Of a DNA stretch of 64,000 bases, positions 8,671 through 18,220 are shown piece by piece. The DNA lies in NCBI GenBank assembly GCA_963746735.1, contig CAVVCO010000028.1, positions 1-64,000 on the forward strand, read 5' to 3'. How positions within the stretch are numbered: position 1 is the stretch's first letter; each line of letters begins with the position of its first letter. The notes beneath the pieces are model-generated. The model was not told the DNA's origin. It saw only the letters and a list, made by a program, of their open reading frames with translations, and ran no database searches. A program made the position numbers and the translations under genes. This stretch comes from CAVSWT01 sp963746735. GTDB taxonomy: Bacteria > Bacteroidota > Ignavibacteria > Ignavibacteriales > Ignavibacteriaceae.

Positions 8671-9447
8671 TTACTTGCTTCTAAGAATATTCGACTTCTC
8701 ACTTTTTTTCTTTTTCAGGAGAACTTTAATTTTTGGCTCCGCATTAACATCACTTGCATCAGCATAATTCTTTATATCCTTTTTCAGTATATGTTCTTTC
8801 ATATACGTATTCTTCAAATGCTGCCCTAAGATATTTAAGGGAATAGCAGGAAAGAATTTATTTTCTCTCTTCAAATAACTAAAAGTTGTTTTAAGAATTT
8901 CATCCTTTTGCTTAAATAGGTCAGCTGGCAGGTGCTTAAAATCTTTTTCATTTAAAACAATTCCTGATATTTGCGTTACATCTTTTTCTACTAAATAATT
9001 ATTTCCAAAATAATTTATTTTTTTATAGCCTTCACTTTTAGCTAATAGTTCAATCCAATTCATGATTTTTGAAAATGACTTATCATTTTCTTTCAACATG
9101 AAGGAAATTCTATCTTCAACTTGCTGGCTTATAATTTTGTTTAAAAGATAAATTGAATCTTCTTCAGTTTTAGGAAATAATTTTTGTTGATTAAAAGTAT
9201 TAATAAAAGAAAATAAATACCCATCTTCATTCATATTCATCAGCGGCTTAATTGAATCAATAGCAAGATCTTCTATTTTCAAATCATCTTGTAAAATGTT
9301 TACATTAATATTCTTATATATTTCACTTATATACGTCAATGCGATTTGATAAGAAGCTTCAACTATTATATTAATATTTTCTTCATCAGGATTTGGCTTC
9401 TTCAAATTTTGAAGTGCTGTTAAAATAGAAATAGTTTTGTCCTTCAT
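8671..9447 (-). CDS. Uncharacterised protein
   Basis: I do not recognise this protein. The frame is open from 9492, but the start at 9447 (MKDKTISILTALQNLKK) gives 258 residues and a more protein-like beginning; the extra 15 residues encoded upstream (MIFVRVQNCTKVYKK) look untranslated. It is soluble, charged and probably largely alpha-helical. The C-terminal 35 residues are very Lys-rich (KIKVLLKKKKSEKSNILRSK), suggesting nucleic-acid or surface interaction. A short stretch FFPAIPLNILGQHLKNTYM could be a conserved core. It stands alone, flanked by large gene-free gaps, and gives no operon clue. Confidence 0.6.
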   Translation of the reverse strand: MKDKTISILTALQNLKKPNPDEENINIIVEASYQIALTYISEIYKNINVNILQDDLKIEDLAIDSIKPLMNMNEDGYLFSFINTFNQQKLFPKTEEDSIYLLNKIISQQVEDRISFMLKENDKSFSKIMNWIELLAKSEGYKKINYFGNNYLVEKDVTQISGIVLNEKDFKHLPADLFKQKDEILKTTFSYLKRENKFFPAIPLNILGQHLKNTYMKEHILKKDIKNYADASDVNAEPKIKVLLKKKKSEKSNILRSK

Positions 9448-9492
9448 TTTCTTATATACTTTTGTACAATTTTGAACTCTAACAAAAATCAT

Positions 9493-9872
9493 ACTAAAAA
9501 AAATGAAGAAAATTCTAATTTTTAACAGAATATTTTAATTCAGTTTAAATTTTTTAATTGAGAAATAAATAAATTTTAAAAAAATGGAAAATCTTGACAA
9601 TTTTTTTAGTTTTATAAGAAATCTTTCTCTCACTTATTTGTTAAAAAGCAACAAATAATCATATTAAAAAGTGAAGTCTGATACGACCTTCTTATAAAAA
9701 ATTAAATTGTTTAATGTTATAAAGTTGTTTCTTTTGTGTCTCATTATTTACTTCATTCTCAAAATCCCTCATTTTGCTATTATTCATTTCTTTCTAACTG
9801 AATTTTGATTAATTTTTCTTTGGTAATACTAATCTATGCTTTTTAATAATTCTATTTCAATATAAGAGTGCC
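9493..9872. other. Intergenic, nothing recognised
   Basis: 380 bases, over 75% A+T, between a minus-strand unknown gene and uvrC. A TTGACA at 9594 has a TATAAG only 13 bases away, too close for a normal promoter. No RNA gene seen. Confidence 0.4.
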
Positions 9873-11690
9873 ATGAACTCCGCTTTAGAAAATCAACTAA
9901 AAAATTTACCTGATAACCCTGGCATTTATCAATTTAAAAATGATAAAGGTAAAGTTATTTACGTGGGTAAGGCTCGAAATTTAAAAAACCGGGTCCGAAG
10001 CTATTTTCATAACAGCATCACTTCTGCAAAAACTTTAGCGCTGGTAAGTAAAATTTCTGATTTGGAATTGATTATTACAGATAATGAAATTGAAGCATTA
10101 GTTCTTGAAAATAATCTTATAAAAGATTTAAAACCGCGTTATAATATTAATCTGAAAGACGACAAATCTTATCCTTTCATAAAAGTTACTAATGAACCTT
10201 ATCCAAGAATTTTTCCTACTAGAAGAGTAATAAAGGATGGCTCCAGATATTTTGGACCATATACGAGTGTTAAAAACATGAAAGATTCTCTTCGAATGAT
10301 AAATCAAGTTTTTAAGATTAGAAGCTGTAAACTTGATATAACTCAAGAAAATATCGACAAGAAAAAATTCAAAGTCTGTCTGGATTATCATATTAAAAAA
10401 TGCGATGGACCTTGTGAGGGATTAGTATCTGAAAAAGATTATAATGAAATGGTAATTGAAGCTACTAAAGTTTTAAAAGGCAGAACTGATGAATTGATAA
10501 AAGATTTGAATAAAAAGATGAATGAAGCAGTTGAAAGATTAGAATTTGAAAAAGCTGCCGAGCAAAGAGATAAAATTTCAAAATTAAATTCTATTTCTTC
10601 AAAGCAGAAAGTTGTAAGCGATGATTTTGAAGATCGAGACATAATTGCAGTTGCTTATGAAGGAAAAGAATCTGCTTGTTCAATTTTGAATATTCGAGAT
10701 GGAAAGCTTGTTGGTAAAAAACAATTAAGATTGTCAATAAATGATGCTGAAGAGATTGCCGATATTTATGCTTCGGTAATTAAATTTTACTATACTGATT
10801 TTGTGGAAATACCAAAAGAGATTATTCTTGAAGTTGAACCTGCTGATAGTGAAACTTTAAGCGAGTGGTTAAACTTACGTTCTAATAAAAAGATGAAATT
10901 TGTAATTCCCAAAAGAGGAAGTTTAAGTTCGCTTGTTAAAATGTGTAAAGAAAATGCTACTCTCCAATTAAAGGAAATTCAGCTTCAGAAGATGAAAGCT
11001 CATGGCCAAGTCCCCTACTCTGTTTCAGCGCTTCAAAGAGATTTAAGATTAAAAGAGCTTCCAAGAAGAATTGAATGTTTTGATATTTCAAATCTTCAAG
11101 GAACCGACAGTGTAGCAAGCATGGTAGTTTTTGTTGATGGAAAACCCAAGAAAAGTGATTACAGAAAATTTATTATAAAAGAAGTTGTTGGACCCGATGA
11201 TTTCTTAAGTATGCAGGAAGTAATCAGGCGGCGTTACTCGAAACTACTTGAAGAAAATCATCCCTTTCCTGAATTAATTATGGTTGACGGAGGGAAAGGA
11301 CAATTATCAAGTGCGGTTGAAGTATTAGATGACCTTGGAATAAAAAATCAAAATATAATCGGTCTGGCAAAAAGATTAGAAGAAGTGTTTTTTCCTGGAA
11401 ATTCCGAACCGGAATCAATTCCAAAAACTTCTTCCGGACTAAAATTGCTTCAACATGTTAGGGATGAAGCGCATAGGTTTGCAATTACTTTTCATAGAAG
11501 CAGACGAAGTAAAAGGACTATAAAAACTGAATTAACTGATATTAAAGGAATCGGGAAAAATACGGCGCAGAAATTGTTAAAGGAATTGGGAAGTCTTTCA
11601 GAAATTAAAAATTCTGAATATTCAACACTTGAAAAGCTGGTGGGCAAACAGAAAGCTTTTCTTTTAATAAAACATTTTCAAAATATTTAA
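9873..11690 (+). CDS. uvrC: Excinuclease ABC subunit C
   Basis: 605 residues, normal length. Domains in order: GIY-YIG nuclease (GIY at 17-19, YVGKARNLKNR at 30-40) for the 3' incision; UVR domain near 205-240 (LEFEKAAEQRDKI) that contacts UvrB; the RNase H-like endonuclease for the 5' incision (FDISNLQGTDSVASMVVF and LIMVDGGKGQL with acidic residues present); and a C-terminal helix-hairpin-helix (DIKGIGKNTAQKLLKELG). It incises DNA on both sides of lesions with UvrAB in nucleotide excision repair. Four cysteines in KACKLD/VCLDYHIKKCDGPC-type spacing (near residues 155-180) could hold an Fe-S cluster as in other UvrC proteins. The L,D-transpeptidase gene begins 5 bases downstream. Confidence 0.97.
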   Translation: MNSALENQLKNLPDNPGIYQFKNDKGKVIYVGKARNLKNRVRSYFHNSITSAKTLALVSKISDLELIITDNEIEALVLENNLIKDLKPRYNINLKDDKSYPFIKVTNEPYPRIFPTRRVIKDGSRYFGPYTSVKNMKDSLRMINQVFKIRSCKLDITQENIDKKKFKVCLDYHIKKCDGPCEGLVSEKDYNEMVIEATKVLKGRTDELIKDLNKKMNEAVERLEFEKAAEQRDKISKLNSISSKQKVVSDDFEDRDIIAVAYEGKESACSILNIRDGKLVGKKQLRLSINDAEEIADIYASVIKFYYTDFVEIPKEIILEVEPADSETLSEWLNLRSNKKMKFVIPKRGSLSSLVKMCKENATLQLKEIQLQKMKAHGQVPYSVSALQRDLRLKELPRRIECFDISNLQGTDSVASMVVFVDGKPKKSDYRKFIIKEVVGPDDFLSMQEVIRRRYSKLLEENHPFPELIMVDGGKGQLSSAVEVLDDLGIKNQNIIGLAKRLEEVFFPGNSEPESIPKTSSGLKLLQHVRDEAHRFAITFHRSRRSKRTIKTELTDIKGIGKNTAQKLLKELGSLSEIKNSEYSTLEKLVGKQKAFLLIKHFQNI

Positions 11691-11695
11691 CAATA

Positions 11696-12574
11696 ATGAA
11701 AAATAATTTAACCAGGTTATTTTTAGCCGGTGCATTATTAGTAATCTATACAAATGCTTATTCTAAAAGTAACAGCAAAGAAGAAATAAACTCTGATTCA
11801 AAAATCGATTATTCTTATCAATATTTATCAAGCATAAAAGATACACTTTATACTCTAAAATCATCATTTTTAGAAGTTAACATAGCTTCCCAAATGGGTT
11901 ATTTACACCTTAGAGATTCAGTTTATACCTTTAAAGTTTCTACCGGAACCGAAAAAGTAGAAGATGGGATTGAGACACATGAAGGTTTATTTGTTATTCA
12001 ATCAATGATGCCTAAATGGTATTCTTCGCAATTTGATAGTACGTTGCTTGTGAACTGGATGGGATTTAACTACGGAATTGGTTTCCATGCGCTTGCCACA
12101 AAAGGATACTATAAATTCTTAGGGAAAAAACGAAGTTCACATGGCTGCGTTAGAGTATCAAAAGAAGACGCAAATATCATTTATAAACATACTAATTTGG
12201 GAACACCGGTGTTAATTCATCATGGCAATAATGTTGTAACTGTAGCTTTTGGTGATTCTATTCAATATATGAAAAATTATTCTTATAGAAACTTATTAAA
12301 ACTTCTACCTGAGAGATATAATAAAATTTACAAAGGCGATTATTTTTTTGCAGATGATTTTAACCAGCCAAAAATATTTATTGATGATGACAATGTAACT
12401 CACGACGGGTTACCAATTGGAAACGCTAAAAAAATTGCAAAACGACAATTGATAAAACCCATTTCACTTTTTATCAGCAGCGCAATTCCGGAAAGCAAAA
12501 ACTGTATGATTATTGAGAATAATAGCGTACCTAAATTTTATTTTAGTGCTCTTAATTATGTAAGCATAAATTAA
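11696..12574 (+). CDS. L,D-transpeptidase (YkuD family)
   Basis: 292 residues with an N-terminal signal peptide (about 1-23). The catalytic YkuD signature is complete: His131 (GFHAL) and SSHGCVRVS with His149 and nucleophile Cys151. Such enzymes make meso-DAP cross-links in peptidoglycan or attach proteins to it in the periplasm. The C-terminal 100 residues are not part of the catalytic core and are not recognised. It starts 5 bases after uvrC, so it is probably co-transcribed, and is followed by a terminator. Confidence 0.88.
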   Translation: MKNNLTRLFLAGALLVIYTNAYSKSNSKEEINSDSKIDYSYQYLSSIKDTLYTLKSSFLEVNIASQMGYLHLRDSVYTFKVSTGTEKVEDGIETHEGLFVIQSMMPKWYSSQFDSTLLVNWMGFNYGIGFHALATKGYYKFLGKKRSSHGCVRVSKEDANIIYKHTNLGTPVLIHHGNNVVTVAFGDSIQYMKNYSYRNLLKLLPERYNKIYKGDYFFADDFNQPKIFIDDDNVTHDGLPIGNAKKIAKRQLIKPISLFISSAIPESKNCMIIENNSVPKFYFSALNYVSIN

Positions 12575-12599
12575 ATATGTGACAATAACAAACTTATCT

Positions 12600-12637
12600 C
12601 AAACCCAATTTCTTTTTGATATTGGGTTTGTCTTTTT
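12600..12637 (+). terminator. Rho-independent terminator after the uvrC-L,D-transpeptidase pair
   Basis: Stem AAACCCAAT / ATTGGGTTT with an ~11-base loop followed by GTCTTTTT. Lies 26 bases after the stop codon; also able to stop the converging minus-strand gene. Confidence 0.8.
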
Positions 12638-12646
12638 AATCAATCA

Positions 12647-13059
12647 CTAAAATTTCATTTCAATAATTTTTGTTTTATTATTAAAGTCGCTATACCTTAT
12701 CCATTCAGGTTTAACTTTGAAGTATGCAATATTCGGCAGTTCTTCTCTCTCTTTTCCTTCTGGGAATACACTAAAATAAATTTGTTTACTTTTAATTAAA
12801 TCCTTACCGACAGGTTGAACAGCAATGCCTTGATACTGAAGTGTAATTTCATTCTTCCATCCAATTACAAAAGCTATTTTTTTATTTGCTTTTAGATTCT
12901 TAAATTTTCTGGTAGAAGTTAATGTATCAAAAATAATTTCTAGATTTGGTGTGACTGCAATTCCAACCAACGCTGATTCTGGAATATTAATTTCCGATAC
13001 TGTAGATAAAACTGCGTATTTTTCCCCTTTAAAAAGTTATAAATTTCTTCTTTGTCCAT
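12647..13059 (-). CDS. Pyridoxamine 5'-phosphate oxidase-like flavin protein, frameshifted
   Basis: The reconstructed protein is about 137 residues: the start at 13059 gives MDKEEIYNFLKGK, and the rest (KYAVLSTVSEINIPESALVG) continues in another frame to 12647. The break is at T5 13019-13023 (A5 on the coding strand); six A would give K-G-K-K-Y-A-V and an intact gene. The beta-barrel pattern YAVLSTVSE..PESALVGIAV..EIIFDT is typical of the PNPOx-like split barrel that binds FMN or F420; substrates are unknown. Either an assembly homopolymer error or a very recent loss. Downstream of the cupin gene on the same strand. Confidence 0.75.
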
Positions 13060-13078
13060 GTATAATTAATTTCATTCC

Positions 13079-13534
13079 TTAATTTTGTGGATACTTTTTT
13101 ATTACAAGATATTTTAATTCAGTATCACCAATATTTCTTATTCCATGCATTACATTTGATGGGCAATAAAAGCTTGTATAAGGCCCGCCGGTTTTTGTTT
13201 CGCCATCTAAATAAAATTCAGCTTTACCTTCAAGCACAAAGAAAAATTCATCCTCGGGATGTGAATGAGGTGCATGTGTAGCTGAATGAGGAGCAACCAC
13301 GCTCATCTTCAATGTTTTTCCATCTGCGAAATTTTTATCTGCAAACCAATATTGATAACCCACCTTTGTCTTTTCAATTTTATCCATTGAAAATGAGTTT
13401 ACACAATTATCGATTGTGTATTTTGTTGAATCTAAAGGTGTGGATTTATTTTTCTTAATTTGTGCATTTGAATTCAGAAAAGTAATGACTAAAAATGCAA
13501 GTATTAAATTTAAAATGATTTTATGTCTCGTCAT
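13079..13534 (-). CDS. Exported cupin-domain protein
   Basis: 151 residues with a signal peptide (cleavage near NSNAQ, residue 24). A single cupin follows: HAPHSHPEDEFFFVLEG (two His and one Glu metal ligands), then HGIRNIGD supplying the last His, with the expected intermotif spacing. Small periplasmic cupins bind a divalent metal; some are dioxygenases or isomerases, others only sensors. No neighbour suggests a substrate; it is 20 bases upstream of the PNPOx-like gene and may be co-transcribed with it. Confidence 0.8.
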   Translation of the reverse strand: MTRHKIILNLILAFLVITFLNSNAQIKKNKSTPLDSTKYTIDNCVNSFSMDKIEKTKVGYQYWFADKNFADGKTLKMSVVAPHSATHAPHSHPEDEFFFVLEGKAEFYLDGETKTGGPYTSFYCPSNVMHGIRNIGDTELKYLVIKKYPQN

Positions 13535-13607
13535 TTTGTCTCCATTTTTAAACTAATTGAAACTCTATAATTAAAAACCAATATAATAATATTGCTCAGC
13601 CCAATAA

Positions 13608-14084
13608 TTATTTCAAAAGCAGTTCATCTTTAATCGGACAATATTTTGATGCTGAGTTTATTAATGAACCGGAAGTAAGTTCAGGCACGCCGTAAACTTC
13701 TACAGGAATTTTAAAATAATTCTTAACTTTGTGAACTAATAAATCAAAATCACCATCGCCTGAAGCAAGTACAATTAGATCTGACTTTTCTGCATATTCC
13801 AATACATCAAGAGTTATCCCCACGTCCCAATCGCCTTTTGCTGAACCATCACTTCTTTGAATAAATGGTTTAAGCTTAACTTCAAACCCGATTCCTCTGA
13901 GAATATTTTGAAATTGTTTTTGCTTTTCATCACTGGTGTAAATTGCATACGCAAATGCTTTCACAACCTCCCTATTCTTAGTTACCTCTGCCCAAAACGC
14001 ATTATAATCAAAATGACGATTGTACTTTTGCTTTGTTGTGTAATATATGTTTTGAACATCAACGAATATAGAAATTTTTTGCAT
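13608..14084 (-). CDS. NYN domain (LabA/DUF88-like) ribonuclease family protein
   Basis: 158 residues, a complete single NYN (PIN-like) domain. Acidic positions are present: D9 in IFVDVQN, D85/D87 in KGDWDVGI, and D110/D112 in ASGDGDFDLLV. LabA/DUF88 proteins are predicted metal-dependent RNases; cellular targets are generally unknown. The end (SASKYCPI) resembles the family's usual C-terminal cap. Single gene, no operon evidence. Confidence 0.85.
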   Translation of the reverse strand: MQKISIFVDVQNIYYTTKQKYNRHFDYNAFWAEVTKNREVVKAFAYAIYTSDEKQKQFQNILRGIGFEVKLKPFIQRSDGSAKGDWDVGITLDVLEYAEKSDLIVLASGDGDFDLLVHKVKNYFKIPVEVYGVPELTSGSLINSASKYCPIKDELLLK

Positions 14085-14195
14085 TGGTCGAATTTATCTT
14101 TCCTTAAGTAAACAAAATATTACGACAATTATTCGAAGTGAAGAATTACTTTAATTAGAAGTGAAGAAATATTCTTTAACTTTTTAATTTAACTT

Positions 14196-16097
14196 TCAAC
14201 CATAAATAGAACCCTTGGCTTCCTTGTAATCTACTTTCTTCCCAAATAAGTATAACACTCCAACTAGACTAGCTGAAATTATAACAATTGAAATATAAGG
14301 TGACAAACCAAACGCTGTTGGAATGTCTCCAATCACCATACATAAAATTGCAGTTACAACGGCATAAGGCAATTGAGTTCTAACATGGTCAATATGATCG
14401 CAGGCAGACGCCATGGAACTTAAAATAGTTGTATCGGAAATTGGAGAACAATGATCGCCAAATACAGACCCGGCTAAAACTGAGCTAATAACTCCATGTA
14501 AAATTATCATTTGGTTAGCAGCATCATAGTGATACAAATTGGAAACATGATGCGCTAGTGGAATTACAATGGGCATCATAATAGCCATGGTTCCCCAGCT
14601 TGTACCGGTTGAGAAACTGATTAATGCACAAACAAGAAAAACAAGAACAGGAAGATACCGTGGATTAATTGTATCACTTAACATATTTACAACATAATCG
14701 GCTGTTTTAAGTTCTTGAGTAATTGCACCTATTGACCAGGCAAGTGTTAATATCACAGCAGCTAATAGCATTGAACGAATGCCTAGAAACCAGGCATCAA
14801 CAGTTTCATTCAGATTCATAATTCTTTGAGAGAGGATTAAAATTGCCGCAACAATACAAGCCGAAAAACTAGCCCACAATAAAGAAAGATATGAATCTGA
14901 ATTACCAATAATTTCTCTTACACCATAATTAGTTAATCCTTGTTCGTGAACAGATGATATCCCGGTAAATATTAAACCGATGATTGTTCCAAATACTAAA
15001 ACGAAAATAGGGATTACGCCATTATACCACTTGGCTTTATCTTCATTGCCAAAAATATCCGAAGTGTCGGTTAAATCTTTGGCGGCTACTGCATCATCAC
15101 GCATTACTTTGCCCTCTTCAACAGCACGTCTTTCTGCTTTCAGCATCGGGCCAAAATCTCTTCTTAAATATCCTACAAGAAAAACGAAAATGAGCATGGC
15201 GATAGGATAAAATCTATATGGAATAGTTTGAAGAAAAATCCCATAAGCATTTTCTGAAGAGTGGATTACATTTAAACCATCGTGAATTAATCCTACTTCA
15301 AATCCAATCCATGAACTGACAATGAATATGCTTGCAACTGGCGCAGATGTGGCATCGACTATAAAAGAAAGTTTCTCTCTCGAAATTCTTAATTTATCAG
15401 TGATGGGCCTCATCAAATTTCCAACGATTAACGAATTAGCATAATCATCAAAAAATATTAATACCCCTGAAAGCCAGGTTGCTATTTGTCCTGTCTTTCT
15501 TGTTTTTGCAAACCTTGTCACTAAATTCGCAATACCTTTAGTCCCACCGCTCTTAGAAATCAATCCAATCACACCGCCGAATAAAAGAGTAAACACAATT
15601 ATTTTTATATGGGATGAATCTAGTAATGTGTTAATGATATACGTATCAGTTAATCTTAATAATCCAACAAGCGGGTTATAATTAAAAACAAAAACAGCTC
15701 CAATATAAACACCCAGCATCAGCGAAATAATTACTTGACGAAAAATTAAAGCTAAAAGAATTGCTACTAGAGGCGGAATGATGCTTAAAATACCTGGTAA
15801 TACCCTTAAGCTTGCTTCAACTTTTTTAATAGCTGGCAGAACAATCTTGAAGTTGCCGGTAGAATTTATTGAAATGGATGTATCGACTTTTCCTTTGGAA
15901 ACTAAAAATGTATAGTCATTTGAATAATTTTCATTATTAATCTTTGCTTTTATTGTATGAAGTGAATCCGGCAGCCCGCTAATCGACAAAGAAAAATTAA
16001 TCCCTTTTAAAGCAACCTTTGAGACAGAAATTGCTTGTGAAAAAATATTCGTGGAAACAAGAAAAGATAAAACTATAACCAGAATTATTTTCTTCAA
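14196..16097 (-). CDS. NhaC-family Na+/H+ antiporter
   Basis: 633 residues. A signal peptide (1-20) and ~75 residues of extracytoplasmic sequence precede about 11-12 membrane segments of the NhaC/Na+:H+ antiporter superfamily. Conserved family stretches are clear: FFDDYANSLIVGNLMRPITD, ISFSTGTSWGTMAIMMPI and GSVFGDHCSPISDTTILSS. It exchanges sodium (possibly with an organic cation or acid, since specificity varies) for protons at the inner membrane. The N-terminal periplasmic beta-domain is seen in many Bacteroidota members. Monocistronic by spacing. Confidence 0.88.
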   Translation of the reverse strand: MKKIILVIVLSFLVSTNIFSQAISVSKVALKGINFSLSISGLPDSLHTIKAKINNENYSNDYTFLVSKGKVDTSISINSTGNFKIVLPAIKKVEASLRVLPGILSIIPPLVAILLALIFRQVIISLMLGVYIGAVFVFNYNPLVGLLRLTDTYIINTLLDSSHIKIIVFTLLFGGVIGLISKSGGTKGIANLVTRFAKTRKTGQIATWLSGVLIFFDDYANSLIVGNLMRPITDKLRISREKLSFIVDATSAPVASIFIVSSWIGFEVGLIHDGLNVIHSSENAYGIFLQTIPYRFYPIAMLIFVFLVGYLRRDFGPMLKAERRAVEEGKVMRDDAVAAKDLTDTSDIFGNEDKAKWYNGVIPIFVLVFGTIIGLIFTGISSVHEQGLTNYGVREIIGNSDSYLSLLWASFSACIVAAILILSQRIMNLNETVDAWFLGIRSMLLAAVILTLAWSIGAITQELKTADYVVNMLSDTINPRYLPVLVFLVCALISFSTGTSWGTMAIMMPIVIPLAHHVSNLYHYDAANQMIILHGVISSVLAGSVFGDHCSPISDTTILSSMASACDHIDHVRTQLPYAVVTAILCMVIGDIPTAFGLSPYISIVIISASLVGVLYLFGKKVDYKEAKGSIYG

Positions 16098-16263
16098 TAA
16101 CTTTTCTTTCTTTAAAGGATTGAATTTTAATAATAGAATAATGTTGAAAAGAAATATAACTCTTCAATAAATAAATCAAAAATAATTGTTATTTTTTGAA
16201 TGACTTTCTAAAACAAATAGTCAAAGAATAAAATTAGAGTTCACTTAAAAATATTTAACTAAA

Positions 16264-16563
16264 ATGTATACGCTGCTATTATTTCTTAAAAAAACTAAAG
16301 AAGAAAAAATAATAAATCACTTCAATGAATTTACGGTGAAATATCTTTCAGATGTGGTTAACAATAATGTACAAGCAGGTAAGGTGGAAAGTAATCTTTT
16401 ATCCGATGAAAAATATCTTATGTTTTGCGAAGTTTCAGTTGAATCAAAAGATACCTGGGATGAGTTAATGAATTCAAATCAAGGAAGAGAATTAAATAAA
16501 GATTTGGCTGAGTTCCATGAATTCGTTACTGCAATATTTGTGAATTACGAGGACAGCAAGTGA
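16264..16563 (+). CDS. Small uncharacterised protein, possibly a ferredoxin-like (dimeric alpha-beta barrel) fold
   Basis: 99 residues, not recognised with certainty. The pattern beta-helix-beta (YTLLLFLKK, KIINHFNEFTVKYLSDV, YLMFCEVSVES, then DTWDELMNS and FVTAIFVNYE) is like ABM/EthD-type dimeric alpha-beta barrel proteins. The stop overlaps the GTG start of sixA by 4 bases (GTGA), so translation is coupled and the two probably work together. Confidence 0.7.
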   Translation: MYTLLLFLKKTKEEKIINHFNEFTVKYLSDVVNNNVQAGKVESNLLSDEKYLMFCEVSVESKDTWDELMNSNQGRELNKDLAEFHEFVTAIFVNYEDSK

Positions 16564-17042
16564 ACATTTATTTAATTAGGCATAGTGATGCCGAAAATAC
16601 TTCTCCATCGGCAAAAGATGCAGATAGGAAATTGACAAAAAGCGGAATTGAAAAAATACGCAGTGCTGCCGAAGGATGGAAACAAATTATTCCTGCATTT
16701 GATTTTATTGTGTCATCTCCCTTAGCCCGTGCTTTACAAACCGCTGAATTAATTGCAGAAGTATATAAATTATCAAAATCAAAAATACTTGTGGATAGAA
16801 GACTTAAAAGTGGAAGTCATATAGATGATGTCGTGGAAATAGCAAATACATTGGATGGAGAAGAAATTGCATTTGTCGGGCATCAGCCTGAATTTTCAGA
16901 ACATGTATCGGAATTAATCTCACAGTCTTATGCTTACATAGATTTTAAAAAAGCAGCGATTGCAAAGATTAATTTTTATAATAAAGCTAAAAAAGGAAAA
17001 GGACTGCTGGAGTTTTTAATCCCACCTCAAATTTTCAAATAA
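16560..17042 (+). CDS. sixA: SixA-like phosphohistidine phosphatase
   Basis: 160 residues starting with GTG. Histidine phosphatase superfamily: the catalytic RHS motif near the N-terminus (YLIRHSDAE, His8), a second Arg in SSPLARALQTAE, and a late FVGHQPEF with the second His. SixA-type enzymes remove phosphate from His of HPt domains or phosphotransfer proteins; here a large hybrid kinase with an HPt domain lies 1.2 kb away, but a functional link is only conjecture. Translationally coupled to the 99-residue protein. Confidence 0.85.
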   Translation: MNIYLIRHSDAENTSPSAKDADRKLTKSGIEKIRSAAEGWKQIIPAFDFIVSSPLARALQTAELIAEVYKLSKSKILVDRRLKSGSHIDDVVEIANTLDGEEIAFVGHQPEFSEHVSELISQSYAYIDFKKAAIAKINFYNKAKKGKGLLEFLIPPQIFK

Positions 17043-17046
17043 AAAA

Positions 17047-17132
17047 GGGTGAACAGCTACACAAGCTAATTACTTACCACTGCTTCCTTCCGGACCTGGT
17101 GGAGTTGGGCATTAACTTGTTAACTGCCACCC
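17047..17132 (-). ncRNA. ffs: Signal recognition particle RNA (small, 4.5S type)
   Basis: The minus strand contains the invariant SRP core ACCAGGTCCGGAAGGAAGCA with the GGAA tetraloop and Ffh-binding symmetric/asymmetric loops. The flanks pair into one long hairpin: 5' GGGTGGCAGTTAACAAGTTA against 3' TAGCTTGTGTAGCTGTTCACCC. A T6 run (17041-17046) right after the closing CACCC serves as terminator. Ends are inferred from the pairing; the mature RNA may be a few bases longer. It pairs with Ffh to target membrane proteins. Confidence 0.93.
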
Positions 17133-17214
17133 AAAATCATTTTTCAAAACGGATTGTAAACATCTTAATAATTTGAGAGACATTCAAGTTTTATGTTAGA
17201 GGATTTCCTAAAAA

Positions 17215-18180
17215 CTATTTTTGCTTTTTAATTTGTTCAAGTAAAGTATTTCGTTCCCAAAACACTCCATCCTTATATCCTTGAATTGCACTGTCTTTAT
17301 CAGCGAGTCCCAATCTTTTTAATGCTATACAGCTATAATATTCGTCCATTTCCACACCTGAAAATTTTCTTCCTAATTTTTTTGCAGTCACAGCCGTTGT
17401 TCCCGAACCAAGAAAAGGATCAAATACTAAATCACCTTTATTAGTACTTGCCAGAATTATTTTTGCTAATAGTTTTTCGGGTTTTTGCGTGGGATGATCT
17501 GTATTCTCCGGCATTGACCAAAATGGGATTGTGATATCTGTCCATATATTTGATGGATGTGAAACTCTAAAATTTCCTTGGGTTTCACTCTGCCAATCTT
17601 TTGGTTCACCATTTTTATTTTTATACGGAGCCAGCACCTTCCTTTTCAGTTTAACATCTTCAACATTAAAAGTATAGTCATTTGACAAAGTACAAAACCA
17701 GATATCTTCCGTACAATTTTTCCAATTCTTTTTTGCCCCTCTTCCCTTCTCTCTTTCCCAGGTAATTCTATTTTGAATCTTAAAAAATTTTTTAGCTGAA
17801 TTATAAATAGCATTTGAAGATTTCCAATCACCGCATATATAAATTGATGCATCAGGTTTTAAAGTTCTAATCATTTTACTAAGCCACGAATCCATCCAAT
17901 TCTCATATTCTTTTTCATCCAGCTCTTTAAAAGTTGAAGTATCATTAAATTTTTTATGAAGATTATATGGAGGATCTATAAAAAGTAAGTCGATAAACTT
18001 TTCGGGTAAATTATCTATTACTTCAAAAAGATTTTGATTAATAATTCTATTTGTTAATTCTTGCACTGAAATGGTTGAATGAACTTGAATTAAACTTTCC
18101 TTTAATGATTTTAATTCAATCTCTGAAATGCTTAAAGTTCTATTTAAGGGTGCTTTTTTCTTGTTGGATTTTAAAGGCAT
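17215..18180 (-). CDS. Orphan site-specific DNA methyltransferase (beta-class, N6-adenine or N4-cytosine)
   Basis: 321 residues. The catalytic DPPY motif (69-72) precedes the SAM-binding DPFLGSGTT (254-262), the order of beta-class amino-methyltransferases. HPTQKP at 229-234 is the typical motif X lead-in. The target-recognition region lies between about residues 120 and 225. No restriction endonuclease gene is adjacent (neighbours are SRP RNA and a hybrid kinase), so it is probably an orphan methylase for regulation or a remnant restriction system. Recognition sequence not predictable by eye. Confidence 0.88.
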   Translation of the reverse strand: MPLKSNKKKAPLNRTLSISEIELKSLKESLIQVHSTISVQELTNRIINQNLFEVIDNLPEKFIDLLFIDPPYNLHKKFNDTSTFKELDEKEYENWMDSWLSKMIRTLKPDASIYICGDWKSSNAIYNSAKKFFKIQNRITWEREKGRGAKKNWKNCTEDIWFCTLSNDYTFNVEDVKLKRKVLAPYKNKNGEPKDWQSETQGNFRVSHPSNIWTDITIPFWSMPENTDHPTQKPEKLLAKIILASTNKGDLVFDPFLGSGTTAVTAKKLGRKFSGVEMDEYYSCIALKRLGLADKDSAIQGYKDGVFWERNTLLEQIKKQK

Positions 18181-18220
18181 CTATTCACTTGTTGAGTAAA
18201 CCTAAAGAATGATTTTAAAT

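Noticed and set aside
9594..9618. Sigma-70 promoter TTGACA/TATAAG upstream of uvrC
   Set aside because: The spacer is only 13 bases and the -10 is weak; not supported.
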